Source: JAKAVN01 sp963796565 (GTDB taxonomy: Bacteria; Desulfobacterota; Binatia; Binatales; Binataceae). Taken from it: a stretch of 64,000 nt of DNA. The position numbers and the translations under genes were made by a program. Of the stretch, positions 9,255-18,424 are shown in pieces. Location of the stretch: positions 1-64,000 of the forward strand of contig CAWCMA010000002.1 in the NCBI GenBank assembly GCA_963796565.1. The letters are read 5' to 3'. The first letter of the stretch is position 1. Each line of letters begins with the position of its first letter. Below the pieces are notes generated by a model that saw only the letters and a list, made by a program, of their open reading frames with translations, made no database searches and had not been told where the DNA came from.

Positions 9255-9394
9255 CGATCTGCGGCTCCGCGATTGCCTGTGGCAGCGATTCTTTGTGACG
9301 AAGCGAGCGGCGCGGCGCAAGCTGCCATCAAGTATAATGAGCGGCGCATTTGCGGATGGAAAGCCCAGCACCACATTACAGGCGGTATTGAACG

Positions 9395-9820
9395 ATGCCG
9401 CGCAGCAAAAGTCGCGGCAAGCAGGTCGTGCGCGAACGGCGCGGCGTAAAGGTTAGCGCGACGCGCTACCGGGTATGCCGGACGGCGGCGCTCGCGGCCG
9501 GCGAGTCGCTGAAATTCATGCTGCCGGTGCGCGGCGCGGACGAGGAGTGCTTCGTGATCAACTTCCACGGCCATTTCCACGCGTACGTCAACCGCTGCCG
9601 TCACGTGCCGATGGCCATGGACTGGATCGACAATCAGTTTTTCGCCGAGCAGGGGCGCTATCTGATGTGTCAGACGCACAACGCCTACTTCGAGCCGGCG
9701 AGCGGCGAATGTATCGCCGGCCCGGCCAGCGCTTGCGGTAAATTTCTCTACCGCGTGCCACTCGAGATCGACGACGGCGTCATCTATGCACGCCCGCCCG
9801 AACAGGAGTTCGACGACTAG
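9395..9820 (+). CDS. Rieske-type [2Fe-2S] protein
   Basis: 141 aa, a stand-alone Rieske ferredoxin-like domain. Cluster ligands are C-R-H in YVNRCRHVPMAM and C-x2-H in LMCQTHNAYF. The C-terminal GECIAGPA loop matches the usual G-x-C-x-x-GP position. The lysine/arginine-rich N-terminus (MPRSKSRGKQVVRERRG) is not a signal peptide, so the protein is probably cytosolic and passes electrons to an oxygenase or other partner that is not encoded next to it. Confidence 0.85.
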   Translation: MPRSKSRGKQVVRERRGVKVSATRYRVCRTAALAAGESLKFMLPVRGADEECFVINFHGHFHAYVNRCRHVPMAMDWIDNQFFAEQGRYLMCQTHNAYFEPASGECIAGPASACGKFLYRVPLEIDDGVIYARPPEQEFDD

Positions 9821-9969
9821 CGGCCGCGATGAGCCCTCGTGAGTGCCCTCGCGAAACCTAAAGAGTGGCGCGGAGATATTAGCCGCAAAGCTCCAATAGT
9901 TGCGCAGGATGAAGAGTTTCTGATATTAGCAAACCACACGGCCGCTTGAACCGAAGAGGATTAACAACG

Positions 9970-10308
9970 ATGAGAGCTTGGAAATCCTGTAAGTTGGCGA
10001 TGCTGGGCGTAGCAGGAGTCTGCGCCGCCGGCATCTATTCGGCCCCGGCGTTCGCGCAATCGGGGATAACCGCGCCACCGCCGGCCACGCACAAGTTCCG
10101 CAAGGAAGACGTGTTTACCACCATGACCAAGGTCTCGCGGGACGTATGGCGGGCGAAAGTCTCCGGTGCCAGTGCGCAGCACATGCAGGAACTGTTTCTC
10201 GACGGCCAGCGCGCCTACTTCAAGGGCGACTATGATTCGGCAATGAGCGACTTTATGGCCGCCGAGAAAATCTACAAGAAGTATCCGAACGTGGTAACGC
10301 CGGATTAG
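9970..10308 (+). CDS. small exported protein of unknown function, TPR-like tail
   Basis: 112 aa. A Sec signal peptide is evident (KLAMLGVAGVCAAGIYSA followed by PAFAQ, a good signal-peptidase I site). The mature part ends in a single TPR-like helix pair: ELFLDGQRAYFKGDYDSAMS then FMAAEKIYKKYP. Start ATG 9970 lies downstream of GAAGAGGA; a TTG 24 nt earlier is less likely. No family name can be given. A single TPR unit suggests a periplasmic scaffold or chaperone-like peptide. The 149-bp gap before it holds nothing recognised. Confidence 0.7.
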   Translation: MRAWKSCKLAMLGVAGVCAAGIYSAPAFAQSGITAPPPATHKFRKEDVFTTMTKVSRDVWRAKVSGASAQHMQELFLDGQRAYFKGDYDSAMSDFMAAEKIYKKYPNVVTPD

Positions 10309-10519
10309 TTCGCCGGCGCCCGCGTCATCCCGACCGGCGATTCTGTTCGTGACCGCGAAGCGTCCGGCTGCGTCGACGCAGCGAGACGCGCTCCGGTTTC
10401 TCTCGACGCAAAGATGCGATGCGCGCGCATCGCGCTCGACACCACATCTCGCTCGGGATCGGATCTAACGGAAATCGTACAGAGATGATGGATAGGCGCG
10501 ACGCGCAGGTGCGCGACGC

Positions 10520-10771
10520 TCACTCGTATTCGTCGCCGAAATGCGCGCGCACGATGCGCGCCTTCAAATACTCCAGCGTGCCCAGGTCTTCGACGATGTC
10601 GCCGCCGGTGTCGTAAAAGAACAGCTCACCGTTCTTGGTGCGTCCGACCGCGATGATCCATTCGAGCTCATCGCGATCCTCGAGCAGATAGTTGATGGTT
10701 TGAGCGACGCCACGGCCCGGAATGATGGTAATTTTTGGCCGCGGCGGCTTTTCCTTTTCCTGCTTGGGCAT
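10520..10771 (-). CDS. small conserved-looking hypothetical protein
   Basis: 83 aa, not recognised. The N-terminus is Lys/Pro-rich (MPKQEKEKPPRPK) and is followed by alternating strand-like segments (ITIIPGRGVAQTINYLL, LEWIIAVGRTKNGELFFYDT) and an amphipathic C-terminal helix. An AGAGGG-like ribosome site precedes ATG 10771. No signal peptide or membrane segment. It is convergent with the exported protein and lies just downstream of the RNA methyltransferase on the same strand, so it may be read from that promoter. Confidence 0.6.
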   Translation of the reverse strand: MPKQEKEKPPRPKITIIPGRGVAQTINYLLEDRDELEWIIAVGRTKNGELFFYDTGGDIVEDLGTLEYLKARIVRAHFGDEYE

Positions 10772-10822
10772 CGCTTTGCTGACCCTCTGCTGGGTGGAAA
10801 AACGCCGGGTCGACAGTCCAGC

Positions 10823-12085
10823 TTAGGAACGGGTTAACGCCGAAGTCAATACCGCATGCGCCACGACCTCGGCATGATGCGTGTTGGGAAAAAAATCGAA
10901 CGCGCGCAGCGCCGCGATCCGGTAGCCGCCAGCGCACAGCGCTTGCAGATCGCGCGCCAGCGTCGCCACGTCGCACGAGACATAGACCACCTGCGCCGCA
11001 CGCATCCGCAAAAGCGGTTCGATGAGAGAGTGCGCGCCGCTGCGCGGCGGATCCATGATCACCAGGTCAGGCCGGTAACGCGCGCGTAACAGAAACCGCG
11101 CCAGCTCGGCCGCCTCCATCGCCGCGAACTCCGCCCGCTTAAATCCCAACCGGGCCGCGTTGCGCGCGGCCGCCGCCACCGCCAGCGCCTCGGCGTCGAC
11201 GCCCATCACTTCCGCGCCGCGCCGCGCCGCGGGCAGGCTGAAATTGCCGGCGCCGCAGAACAGATCGAGCACGCGCGCGTCCACGCCCGCCCCCGCCATC
11301 TCCATCACGGCGGCGACCAGCTTCAGGTTCTGCGCACGATTGACCTGGCTGAAAAGATCGGCGTCGACCTCGAGTTCGAGCCCGGGCTCGAGCGCGACCG
11401 CGATCGAAACTTCGCCGATCACGTCGCGCGCGCCTCCCGCACGCAGCACCACGCCCGCAAGTCGCGCGTCGCGCTCCACCAGCCGGCGCGCGCGCCCAAG
11501 TACGGCGGCGCCGGGCGGCCGCGCCAGATGCGCGACCAGCACTTCGCGGCCGCGATCGGTGACGACCTCGACCTCTTCGCACTCGATCGCGGCCGCGAAC
11601 TCGCGCGGCATCCGGATTTCCGCCGCCGCCACCATGCACTGCTCGACTTCGACCAGCCGGCGGCTGCCCGTTTCATAAAATCCCAGCCGCCCGCCGCGGC
11701 CGACTTTGAACCTGACGCGCGCACGATAACCGAACTCGGCCGGCGCCGGCTCGACGACGGTTGCGGGATCCAGTTGCAGGCCAAGCGCACGATTGAGCGT
11801 CGCCGCGATGACCTCAGCTTTGAACCGCGCCTGGGCGGGGTAGGCGATTTGCTGCCAGTCGCATCCGCCGCAGCGCGGCAGGTACGGACACGGCGGCGTA
11901 CGGCGCGCGGCCCCCGCCTTGAGCACCTGCTCGACGCGCGCGACAAGATAGCCGGCACGCTCCTGGATGATCGTAACCTCGAGCAAGTCGCCGGGCGCCG
12001 CGTTGGGCACCATTACGGCCTTGCCGTCGAGCCGTCCGACCCCGAACGGCCCGAATGTCATCGCGGTAATCTCGACCTGTGCCAT
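10823..12085 (-). CDS. RNA 5-methyluridine methyltransferase (TrmA/RlmCD family)
   Basis: 420 aa. An N-terminal TRAM-like segment (FGPFGVGRLDGKAVMVPNAA) leads to the [4Fe-4S]-binding cysteines CPYLPRCGGCDW. The Rossmann methyltransferase core follows: DLFCGAGNFSLPAA (SAM loop), DPPRSG and YVSCDVATLARDL, whose Cys is the catalytic nucleophile. It methylates uridine C5 in 23S rRNA or tRNA; the Fe-S cluster argues for an RlmD/RlmCD-like rRNA enzyme rather than TrmA, but the exact site cannot be told. Start ATG 12085 (MAQVEITAM) begins at the TRAM region; upstream codons look random. Confidence 0.88.
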   Translation of the reverse strand: MAQVEITAMTFGPFGVGRLDGKAVMVPNAAPGDLLEVTIIQERAGYLVARVEQVLKAGAARRTPPCPYLPRCGGCDWQQIAYPAQARFKAEVIAATLNRALGLQLDPATVVEPAPAEFGYRARVRFKVGRGGRLGFYETGSRRLVEVEQCMVAAAEIRMPREFAAAIECEEVEVVTDRGREVLVAHLARPPGAAVLGRARRLVERDARLAGVVLRAGGARDVIGEVSIAVALEPGLELEVDADLFSQVNRAQNLKLVAAVMEMAGAGVDARVLDLFCGAGNFSLPAARRGAEVMGVDAEALAVAAAARNAARLGFKRAEFAAMEAAELARFLLRARYRPDLVIMDPPRSGAHSLIEPLLRMRAAQVVYVSCDVATLARDLQALCAGGYRIAALRAFDFFPNTHHAEVVAHAVLTSALTRS

Positions 12086-12258
12086 CGATGAGCAGCACGC
12101 ACGCGGCGCAGGACGCGCGGGTGCGCCTTCGATGTTAGCGGATAAACCGAGAGAATTCCGGTGGCCGGCGCCGGTATAGCCGCACACGCGGGACGCGACT
12201 TATAATGTTTGGTTGGGGTGCGTTTCGCCCCTGCAACTTAGCTACTTAGATCTTCCAG

Positions 12259-15200
12259 GTGACAGCGTTGGCCAGCGAAGCACAATCGCATACGACCGTC
12301 TCGGATGCCGCGCGCGAGCACGCGCGGCGGCTGGAAATTTTCGCCGACCGCCTGTTCAGCGAACTGGCGCCTGATCTCGCGGCGCGAATATCTGCTGCGC
12401 GGCGTGCGCAGCTCAGCGCGGAAGCGCTGGAGTTTTTCTCGCTGCGCGCCGAACCGATCAAAGTTCGCGTCGTGATCGCGCCGCCAAGCGATGGCGGCGG
12501 CGGTTTCGCCGAGACGGTGATGCGGGACTGCCCGTTCATCATCGACAGTATGCTCGAGTACTTCCATCACCTGGGCATCGACGCCGGCCTGCTGCTCCAT
12601 CCGGTGCTCCTGGCCGCGCGCGACGCCGCGGGCCGGTTGGTGTCACTCGAAGGCGTCCGGGCCACCGAGCAGCCGGAATCTTTCGTCCATCTTGAACTGC
12701 GCCTGAACGGCGGCGCGCACGATCCGCAGCGTATCTCCGAGGGCCTCACGGGCGTGCTCGAGCAAGTGCGGTCGGCAACCGGCGATTTCGACGCGATGAT
12801 CGCGCGGGCGCTGGAGATTTGCGAGGAGACCGCGGCGCAGCGCGAGCTGGTCGAAGTACGTGACTTGTTGCGATGGCTCATCGGCGGCGGCTTTGTCTTT
12901 CTCGGCTACCGGCACTACCGGGTCGGCGACGATGGCGGCCGCCGCACGCTCGAGGTCGACGCTGACTCCGGGCTCGGCTTGCTACACGACTTCAGCCGCT
13001 CGCGTTACGCGCGTCCAGTCGATCTCAAGGCGCTCGAACCCGACCACCAGAAGATGCTCTTCGAGGGCCCGGCGCTAATCATGGGCAAGACCCATACCAT
13101 GTCGCAGGTCCATCGCCGCGGCCTGATGGACGACGTCACCATCCGGCGCACCGGTCCCGACGGACGTGTGGCAGCCTTCGATCGCTTCGTCGGCCTGTTC
13201 ACCTCCAAGGCCTACGCCGAAGAGGCACAGCACATCCCGGTGCTGCGCGCCAAGCTGCGCGACGTGCTCGAGGCCGAGCATGCCGCGCCCGGCTCGCACA
13301 ACTACAAGGAGCTGGTGACGGCGTTCAACAGCTTTCCCAAGGAGGAACTGTTCCGCGCGCCGGTCGGAGACCTGCGCGAGCAGCTCCATCTCATCCTCGA
13401 TCTCAAAAACGAAGCCGCCGTCCGCGTGAGCACGCACTACGACCCGGTGCGCGACAACGTCGTCACGCTGGTGGTCCTGCCGCGCGAGACTTTCTCGGCC
13501 GAGGTGCGCAAGCGGATCCAGCAGGCGCTGGGCCGCATCCTCGACGGCAAGCTGGTTTACTACTACCTCGCGATGGGAGAGGGCTACAGGGCGCGGATGC
13601 ACTTCTGCTTCGACGCTGCGCCGCCCTCGGCCGCGCAGCTGCGCGCGATGGAGACCGAGGTCTCGCAGCTCGCACGCACGTGGGAGGATCGGCTGCGCGA
13701 GGAACTGGTCGAGCGCTTCGGCGAACGGCGCGGACACGCGCTGGCGCAGCGATGGCTCGGCGCCTTCACTGTGCATTACAAGGCCAGTACCGCGGCCGCG
13801 CGGGCAGCGAGCGACATCGAGCGAATCGAAAGCCTGCTCGACAACGGCCAGAGCTTCAACGTCGAATTGGCACGCCAGAGCGGCAGCGGCAACGGCGCGG
13901 CCGCGGCTGCCAGCGAGCTGCGGATGTTCGAGGTCGGCGAGTCGCTCCGGCTGAGCGACGTGATGCCAATGCTGTCGAACTTCGGAATCACCGTTATCTC
14001 CGAGCAAGCCGACGAGCTGCGTATCGACGCTGCCGGCACGGCGGTGCGCGCTTTCGTCCAGGCGTTTCGTGTGCAGGACGCTCACGGCGTGGCGCTGGAG
14101 GGCACGAGCGGCGCGGCGATGGTGGCCGAGGCGCTGACCGCGGTGCGTAGCGGGCGGACCGAGGACGGCCCGCTCAACGCGCTGGTGCTTCAGGCCGGCC
14201 TGGGCTGGCGTGAGGTCGCGCTGCTGCGCGCCTACGTGGCGGCGGCGTTCCAGATGCGGCTGGCGCCGGCGCTTCCGGCGTTGCGCCGCGTGCTGCTGGT
14301 GAATCCGAAGCTGGCGCAGATGCTGGTCGGGATGTTCCGGTTGCGGATGGATCCGGCGGGACCCGGGAGCGGCGACGCGCGCTACGCCGGGTTGCGCGCG
14401 GCCTATCTGGAAGCGCTCGGCGCGGTCGACAACATCGCCGACGACCGCCTGGCGCGGGCGCTGTTGGGGATGCTCGAGGCGACGGTGCGGACCAACTATT
14501 TTCGCGAGCCGCCCGCGCCTTACATCACGCTCAAGTTCGAGAGCGCGCGCATCCCCAATCTGCCCGACACGCCACCGCTCTATGAGATCCACGTCGACAG
14601 CCCGACGATGCAGGGATGTCATCTGCGCGCCGGGCGCATCGCCCGCGGCGGCATCCGCTACAGCGATCGGCCCGAGGACTTCCGCACCGAAATTCTCGAC
14701 CTGATGAAAACCCAGACGGTCAAAAACGCGATCATCGTGCCGACCGGCGCCAAGGGCGGCTTCATCGTCAAGCCGCGCCCGGGCCGCGCGACCACGCACG
14801 ACGACGTGGTCGACGCCTACAGGACGCTCATCCGCGCGATGCTCGAGCTGACCGACAACTTGGCCGGCGGCAAGACCGTGCATCCCAGCGCGGTCAAAGT
14901 GCTCGACCAGGACGGTCCCTACCTGGTGGTGGCGGCCGACAAGGGCACGGCCGCGTTTTCCGATCTGGCCAACGCGATCGCGGCCGAGCACAACTTCTGG
15001 CTGGGCGACGCTTTCGCCTCGGGCGGCCGCCACGGCTACGACCACAAGGCGCTCGGCATCACCGCGCGCGGTGCGTGGGAGTCGGTCCGCTGGCACCTGC
15101 GCGAGATGGGAATCGACCCCGCGCGCGGCGCGCCGATCACGATGGTCGGAATAGGCGACATGTCGGGCGACGTGTTCGGCAACGGACTCCTGCAGTCGGA

Positions 15201-17052
15201 CAACCTCAAGCTCATCGCCGCGTTCGACCATCGCCACATCTTCATCGATCCCGACCCCGACCCGAAGGTGAGCTTCGCCGAGCGCAAGCGGCTGTTCGAG
15301 CTGCCCTCCTCGCAATGGTCGGATTACAACCCGGCGCTGATCAGCCCCGGCGGCGGCGTCTTTCGCCGCGGCGCCAAGACCATCGCGCTCAGCCCGCAAA
15401 TCCGCCGCGCCCTCTCCTGCACGGCCGAGGTGCTCGACAGCGACAGCCTCATCCAGGCCATCCTGCGCGCGGACGTGACCCTGCTCTACAACGGCGGCGT
15501 CGGCACCTACGTGCGCGCCAGCGACGAACGCGACACCGAAGTCGGCGACCATGCCAACAACGCCTGCCGCATCGCGGCCAACGAACTGCGCGCCAAGGCG
15601 GTGGCCGAGGGCGGTAACCTGGGCTTCACCCAGCGCGCGCGCATCGAGTACGCGATGGCCGGCGGACGGATCAATACCGATGCGATCGACAACTCGGCCG
15701 GCGTCGACACCTCGGACCACGAGGTCAACCTGAAGATCCTGCTCCAGCCGGCGCTGAGCGGCGGGCGTATCGATTTCGAGCGGCGTAATCGAGCGCTCGC
15801 GGCCGCCGCCGGCGAGGTCGCCGCCCTGGTGCTGCGCGACAACCGCGATCAGGTGGTGCTGCTGAGCCTCGAGCAGTTGCGCGCCCGCACCGATGCCAAG
15901 GAATTCCGCGACCACTTGAGCATGATCGAGCAGCGCGGCGCGTTGCATCGCTACGAAGCCGCACTGCCCAGTCACGAGGAGCTGCGCGATCGCCGCGGCC
16001 GCTTCGCCGGCTTGACCCGCCCCGAACTCGCCGTGCTGAGCGCCTATACCAAGATCGATCTGTTCACGCAGCTCGAGAGCTGCGCCCTGCCCGGTGACGC
16101 CTATCTGACCGAACGCTTCCTGGTGCCCTATTTCCCGGCTTCGATCGCGCGCGAGTTCGCCGCCGAAATTCCGCGACACGGGCTGCGGCGCGAGCTTATC
16201 GTCACCCGGCTGGTCAACGAACTGGTCGATCTGATGGGCGCAAGTTTCGTCTTCCGCCTCACGCGCAGTCATGGCGCGCGCACCGAGGACGCGGTCCGTG
16301 CGTGGATCTTCGCCGAGGGCGTGCTTGACCTGGTCGATGAGGCCGAAGGGCTGCGCGCCGGCGCCGGCGAGCAGGGCGCAGAGGCCGAGCTGGCCGCGCT
16401 GCTGGCGCTGGAGGGCGCCGCGCGGCGGGCCTGCGGATGGGCGATCGCCGGGCTGGAGGCGGACGTATCGCTCGGCGACGCAATCGGGCGCTTCAAGCCC
16501 GGCTTCCAGAGCCTTTGTGGCGAGTTCGAGACGATGCTGGCCGACGACGAGCGCGAGCGTTTCGAACGTAGCTACCGGGAATTGCGTTCGACCGTCTACA
16601 CCGAGCAGGTTGCCCACCGGCTCGCCCGGCTGAGCTTTGCCGATCATCTGCTCAACGTCTTGAGTTTGAGCTTCGCCCACGGCGCCACGCCCGTTGACTG
16701 TGCGCGCGCCTACTTCGCCCTGAGCCGGATAATCGAGTTCGCCACGCTCGAAAGAGCGCTCGAGGCGATCGGCACGGAGGATCGATGGGCGCGGCGAGCC
16801 GCCGAGGACCTCGGCGGCGATCTGCGCAACGCGCGCCTGGCGCTCTGCCGCGCGGTGCTCGTCGACCGCGAGGTCGCGCCCGCGGAAGCCGTGCGCGCCC
16901 TGCGCAGCGGACGCGAACGGCTATTCGATACGATGGCGGAGGTGATGAACGATTTGCGCACGCTGCCCACGGTCGGATTGCCGGTGCTGGAGGTGGCAAT
17001 TCGCGCGCTGACGCGTCTCGCCCGCGCCGCCTCGGGCGCCGAGCCCGCCTAG
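12259..17052 (+). CDS. gdhB: large (180-kDa class) NAD-specific glutamate dehydrogenase
   Basis: 1597 aa, the expected length of the L_180 class known from Streptomyces, Pseudomonas and Caulobacter. N-terminal ACT-like regulatory domains occupy roughly residues 1-700. The catalytic core has KTQTVKNAIIVPTGAKGGF (about 820-840, with the active-site Lys) and the dinucleotide-binding GIGDMSGDVFGNGLL (about 963), then a helical C-terminal domain. It oxidises glutamate to 2-oxoglutarate and ammonia, mainly in amino-acid catabolism. Starts with GTG at 12259. Transcribed alone; its stop overlaps the stop of the convergent membrane-protein gene by 4 bp. A long open frame antisense to it is a codon-bias artefact. 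Confidence 0.95.
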   Translation: MTALASEAQSHTTVSDAAREHARRLEIFADRLFSELAPDLAARISAARRAQLSAEALEFFSLRAEPIKVRVVIAPPSDGGGGFAETVMRDCPFIIDSMLEYFHHLGIDAGLLLHPVLLAARDAAGRLVSLEGVRATEQPESFVHLELRLNGGAHDPQRISEGLTGVLEQVRSATGDFDAMIARALEICEETAAQRELVEVRDLLRWLIGGGFVFLGYRHYRVGDDGGRRTLEVDADSGLGLLHDFSRSRYARPVDLKALEPDHQKMLFEGPALIMGKTHTMSQVHRRGLMDDVTIRRTGPDGRVAAFDRFVGLFTSKAYAEEAQHIPVLRAKLRDVLEAEHAAPGSHNYKELVTAFNSFPKEELFRAPVGDLREQLHLILDLKNEAAVRVSTHYDPVRDNVVTLVVLPRETFSAEVRKRIQQALGRILDGKLVYYYLAMGEGYRARMHFCFDAAPPSAAQLRAMETEVSQLARTWEDRLREELVERFGERRGHALAQRWLGAFTVHYKASTAAARAASDIERIESLLDNGQSFNVELARQSGSGNGAAAAASELRMFEVGESLRLSDVMPMLSNFGITVISEQADELRIDAAGTAVRAFVQAFRVQDAHGVALEGTSGAAMVAEALTAVRSGRTEDGPLNALVLQAGLGWREVALLRAYVAAAFQMRLAPALPALRRVLLVNPKLAQMLVGMFRLRMDPAGPGSGDARYAGLRAAYLEALGAVDNIADDRLARALLGMLEATVRTNYFREPPAPYITLKFESARIPNLPDTPPLYEIHVDSPTMQGCHLRAGRIARGGIRYSDRPEDFRTEILDLMKTQTVKNAIIVPTGAKGGFIVKPRPGRATTHDDVVDAYRTLIRAMLELTDNLAGGKTVHPSAVKVLDQDGPYLVVAADKGTAAFSDLANAIAAEHNFWLGDAFASGGRHGYDHKALGITARGAWESVRWHLREMGIDPARGAPITMVGIGDMSGDVFGNGLLQSDNLKLIAAFDHRHIFIDPDPDPKVSFAERKRLFELPSSQWSDYNPALISPGGGVFRRGAKTIALSPQIRRALSCTAEVLDSDSLIQAILRADVTLLYNGGVGTYVRASDERDTEVGDHANNACRIAANELRAKAVAEGGNLGFTQRARIEYAMAGGRINTDAIDNSAGVDTSDHEVNLKILLQPALSGGRIDFERRNRALAAAAGEVAALVLRDNRDQVVLLSLEQLRARTDAKEFRDHLSMIEQRGALHRYEAALPSHEELRDRRGRFAGLTRPELAVLSAYTKIDLFTQLESCALPGDAYLTERFLVPYFPASIAREFAAEIPRHGLRRELIVTRLVNELVDLMGASFVFRLTRSHGARTEDAVRAWIFAEGVLDLVDEAEGLRAGAGEQGAEAELAALLALEGAARRACGWAIAGLEADVSLGDAIGRFKPGFQSLCGEFETMLADDERERFERSYRELRSTVYTEQVAHRLARLSFADHLLNVLSLSFAHGATPVDCARAYFALSRIIEFATLERALEAIGTEDRWARRAAEDLGGDLRNARLALCRAVLVDREVAPAEAVRALRSGRERLFDTMAEVMNDLRTLPTVGLPVLEVAIRALTRLARAASGAEPA

Positions 17053-17963
17053 GCGCTAACCGAAGGCAGCGGCGCGGTCGGCGGCAGCGGCGTCGCGCCC
17101 TTGAGCGCCGGCTGCTCGGCGGCGACCGCCCTCATGTCCTGGTACAGACGCAAGCCCGCTGCGAGCAGGAATGCGAGGGTCGCGTAGAGCACGGCCACCG
17201 CAAGCAGGTCGACCAGGAAAATCGAGGCCCACAGCGCGCCGGTTATCAGCCCCACCCATCCGGCGAGCAGGCTGACCCCGAAAAAGATTCCGCCCGCCCA
17301 CGAATTGAAGCCCGACCAGACGGCGAGAAAGGCCACGATCCGCAACGCGACGCGGAAGAAACTCCCGCGCATCAGGTCGCGGCTGTACAGCAGCGCCGAC
17401 CAGCCCCGGCGTCCGTCGAAAATCAGCGCGTACTGCGAAAAATATAGCCACACGTAGGCCAGAACACCCGGCACCACCAGCAGCACCGCTCCCACCGCGA
17501 TCGCCAGCACCTGGAGCATGCTCACCCATACAAACGACCCCAGCAGACGCGCCGCCTCGCGATAGACCGCGATGCCTTCGTCGATCGGACGCGCCATCCG
17601 CTGCCCCGCCTGCATCCGCCTGAGCGCGCACAGGACGATCAGGTTGACGCCGACCAGCGTGATGAAGCCGTCGAGCAGATGCAGGATAGTGGTCATCCAG
17701 AAGGGAAACACCGGCTTGGGTTCGGCACGCGCAACCGGCGAGTAGGGCATCTGTACCGGCTCAACGAACGCGACACTGGTCACGCCAGGCTCGAAGGTCT
17801 GCACCACGGAATATTGGATGTTGAGCGCGTCGGGCAGTAGACACAGCGCGGAGGCCAGCGCCAGCGGCGCCAGCACCACGGCGACGATGATCCAGTTGCC
17901 GCGCAGGTCGTTGACCGCGTTGGCGAGATAAATGAAGCTCGAACGGAGCCGCGCTTGCGCCAT
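17049..17963 (-). CDS. polytopic membrane protein of unknown function
   Basis: 304 aa with about six hydrophobic segments, for example WIIVAVVLAPLALASALCLL, LITGALWASIFLVDLLAVAV and a pair around VLAIAVGAVLLVVPGVLAYV. The last, with a preceding amphipathic stretch, resembles the DUF4013/glycerophosphodiesterase-membrane-domain style of protein, but I do not recognise a specific family. ATG 17963 (MAQARL) is preferred over TTG 17996. The C-terminus is Pro/Ala-rich. It converges on the glutamate dehydrogenase with a 4-bp overlap of stops and diverges from the small gene at 18155. Confidence 0.75.
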   Translation of the reverse strand: MAQARLRSSFIYLANAVNDLRGNWIIVAVVLAPLALASALCLLPDALNIQYSVVQTFEPGVTSVAFVEPVQMPYSPVARAEPKPVFPFWMTTILHLLDGFITLVGVNLIVLCALRRMQAGQRMARPIDEGIAVYREAARLLGSFVWVSMLQVLAIAVGAVLLVVPGVLAYVWLYFSQYALIFDGRRGWSALLYSRDLMRGSFFRVALRIVAFLAVWSGFNSWAGGIFFGVSLLAGWVGLITGALWASIFLVDLLAVAVLYATLAFLLAAGLRLYQDMRAVAAEQPALKGATPLPPTAPLPSVSA

Positions 17964-18154
17964 CGCGCCATGAGGTTGGCATCCCGCGTGCGCCAAGACA
18001 AGTAACGCTACGACAGGGGGGCAGCTCGCATCGGGGCGGACGGCGAAACCGACGAGCGCTCAAAATCCCGCGCGCCGGTGCTATACTCGCTACGGTAACG
18101 GGCGAGTTAGCTTGCCCGCTATCTGGATTTGATTTCGATTTGTGGATAACGGCC

Positions 18155-18406
18155 ATGGCTCAGGACGATCGCGCTGCCCTTATCGCTCACGAAAACCTGA
18201 TGATCCGCAGGCTGCGGTTCCTGGTCGATCTCACCTTCGCGACCCTCGCCCAGGATAATTCGCTCACCCTCGATGAAGCCTGGGACCACGTCCGCGCACT
18301 CAAGGGCGCGGCGGTCGCGATGTTCCCCGGCAAAGAGATGACCTTCGACCTCGTCTATCTGCCGCGCTTCTCGCGCCTCCTCCAGGAGCGCTTCAACGCG
18401 AGCTGA
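18155..18406 (+). CDS. small hypothetical protein upstream of nagA
   Basis: 83 aa, no recognised family. Predicted all-helical: IAHENLMIRRLRFLVDLTFA, then a loop with DNSLTLDEAWDHVRALK and a C-terminal helix YLPRFSRLLQERF. No signal or membrane segment. ATG 18155 follows a TTG 15 nt upstream in frame. It ends 18 nt before nagA on the same strand, so the two are probably cotranscribed. A perfect DnaA-box 9-mer TGTGGATAA (18141-18149) sits directly before the start but is probably chance. Confidence 0.65.
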   Translation: MAQDDRAALIAHENLMIRRLRFLVDLTFATLAQDNSLTLDEAWDHVRALKGAAVAMFPGKEMTFDLVYLPRFSRLLQERFNAS

Positions 18407-18424
18407 GGCGCCTCGGCTCCCACG

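Noticed and set aside
10416..10433. 18-bp palindrome GCGATGCGCGCGCATCGC between convergent genes
   Set aside because: Perfect symmetry, but GC/CG-alternating palindromes are common in this composition and no T-run follows, so neither terminator nor operator can be supported.
13075..16680. 1200-codon open frame antisense to glutamate dehydrogenase
   Set aside because: High GC and biased third positions keep the antisense frame open; its composition is low in hydrophobic core residues and shows no family motif.
18141..18149. Perfect DnaA box TGTGGATAA before the small gene upstream of nagA
   Set aside because: A lone 9-mer is expected about once by chance in a window of this size, and it is 42 kb from dnaA.
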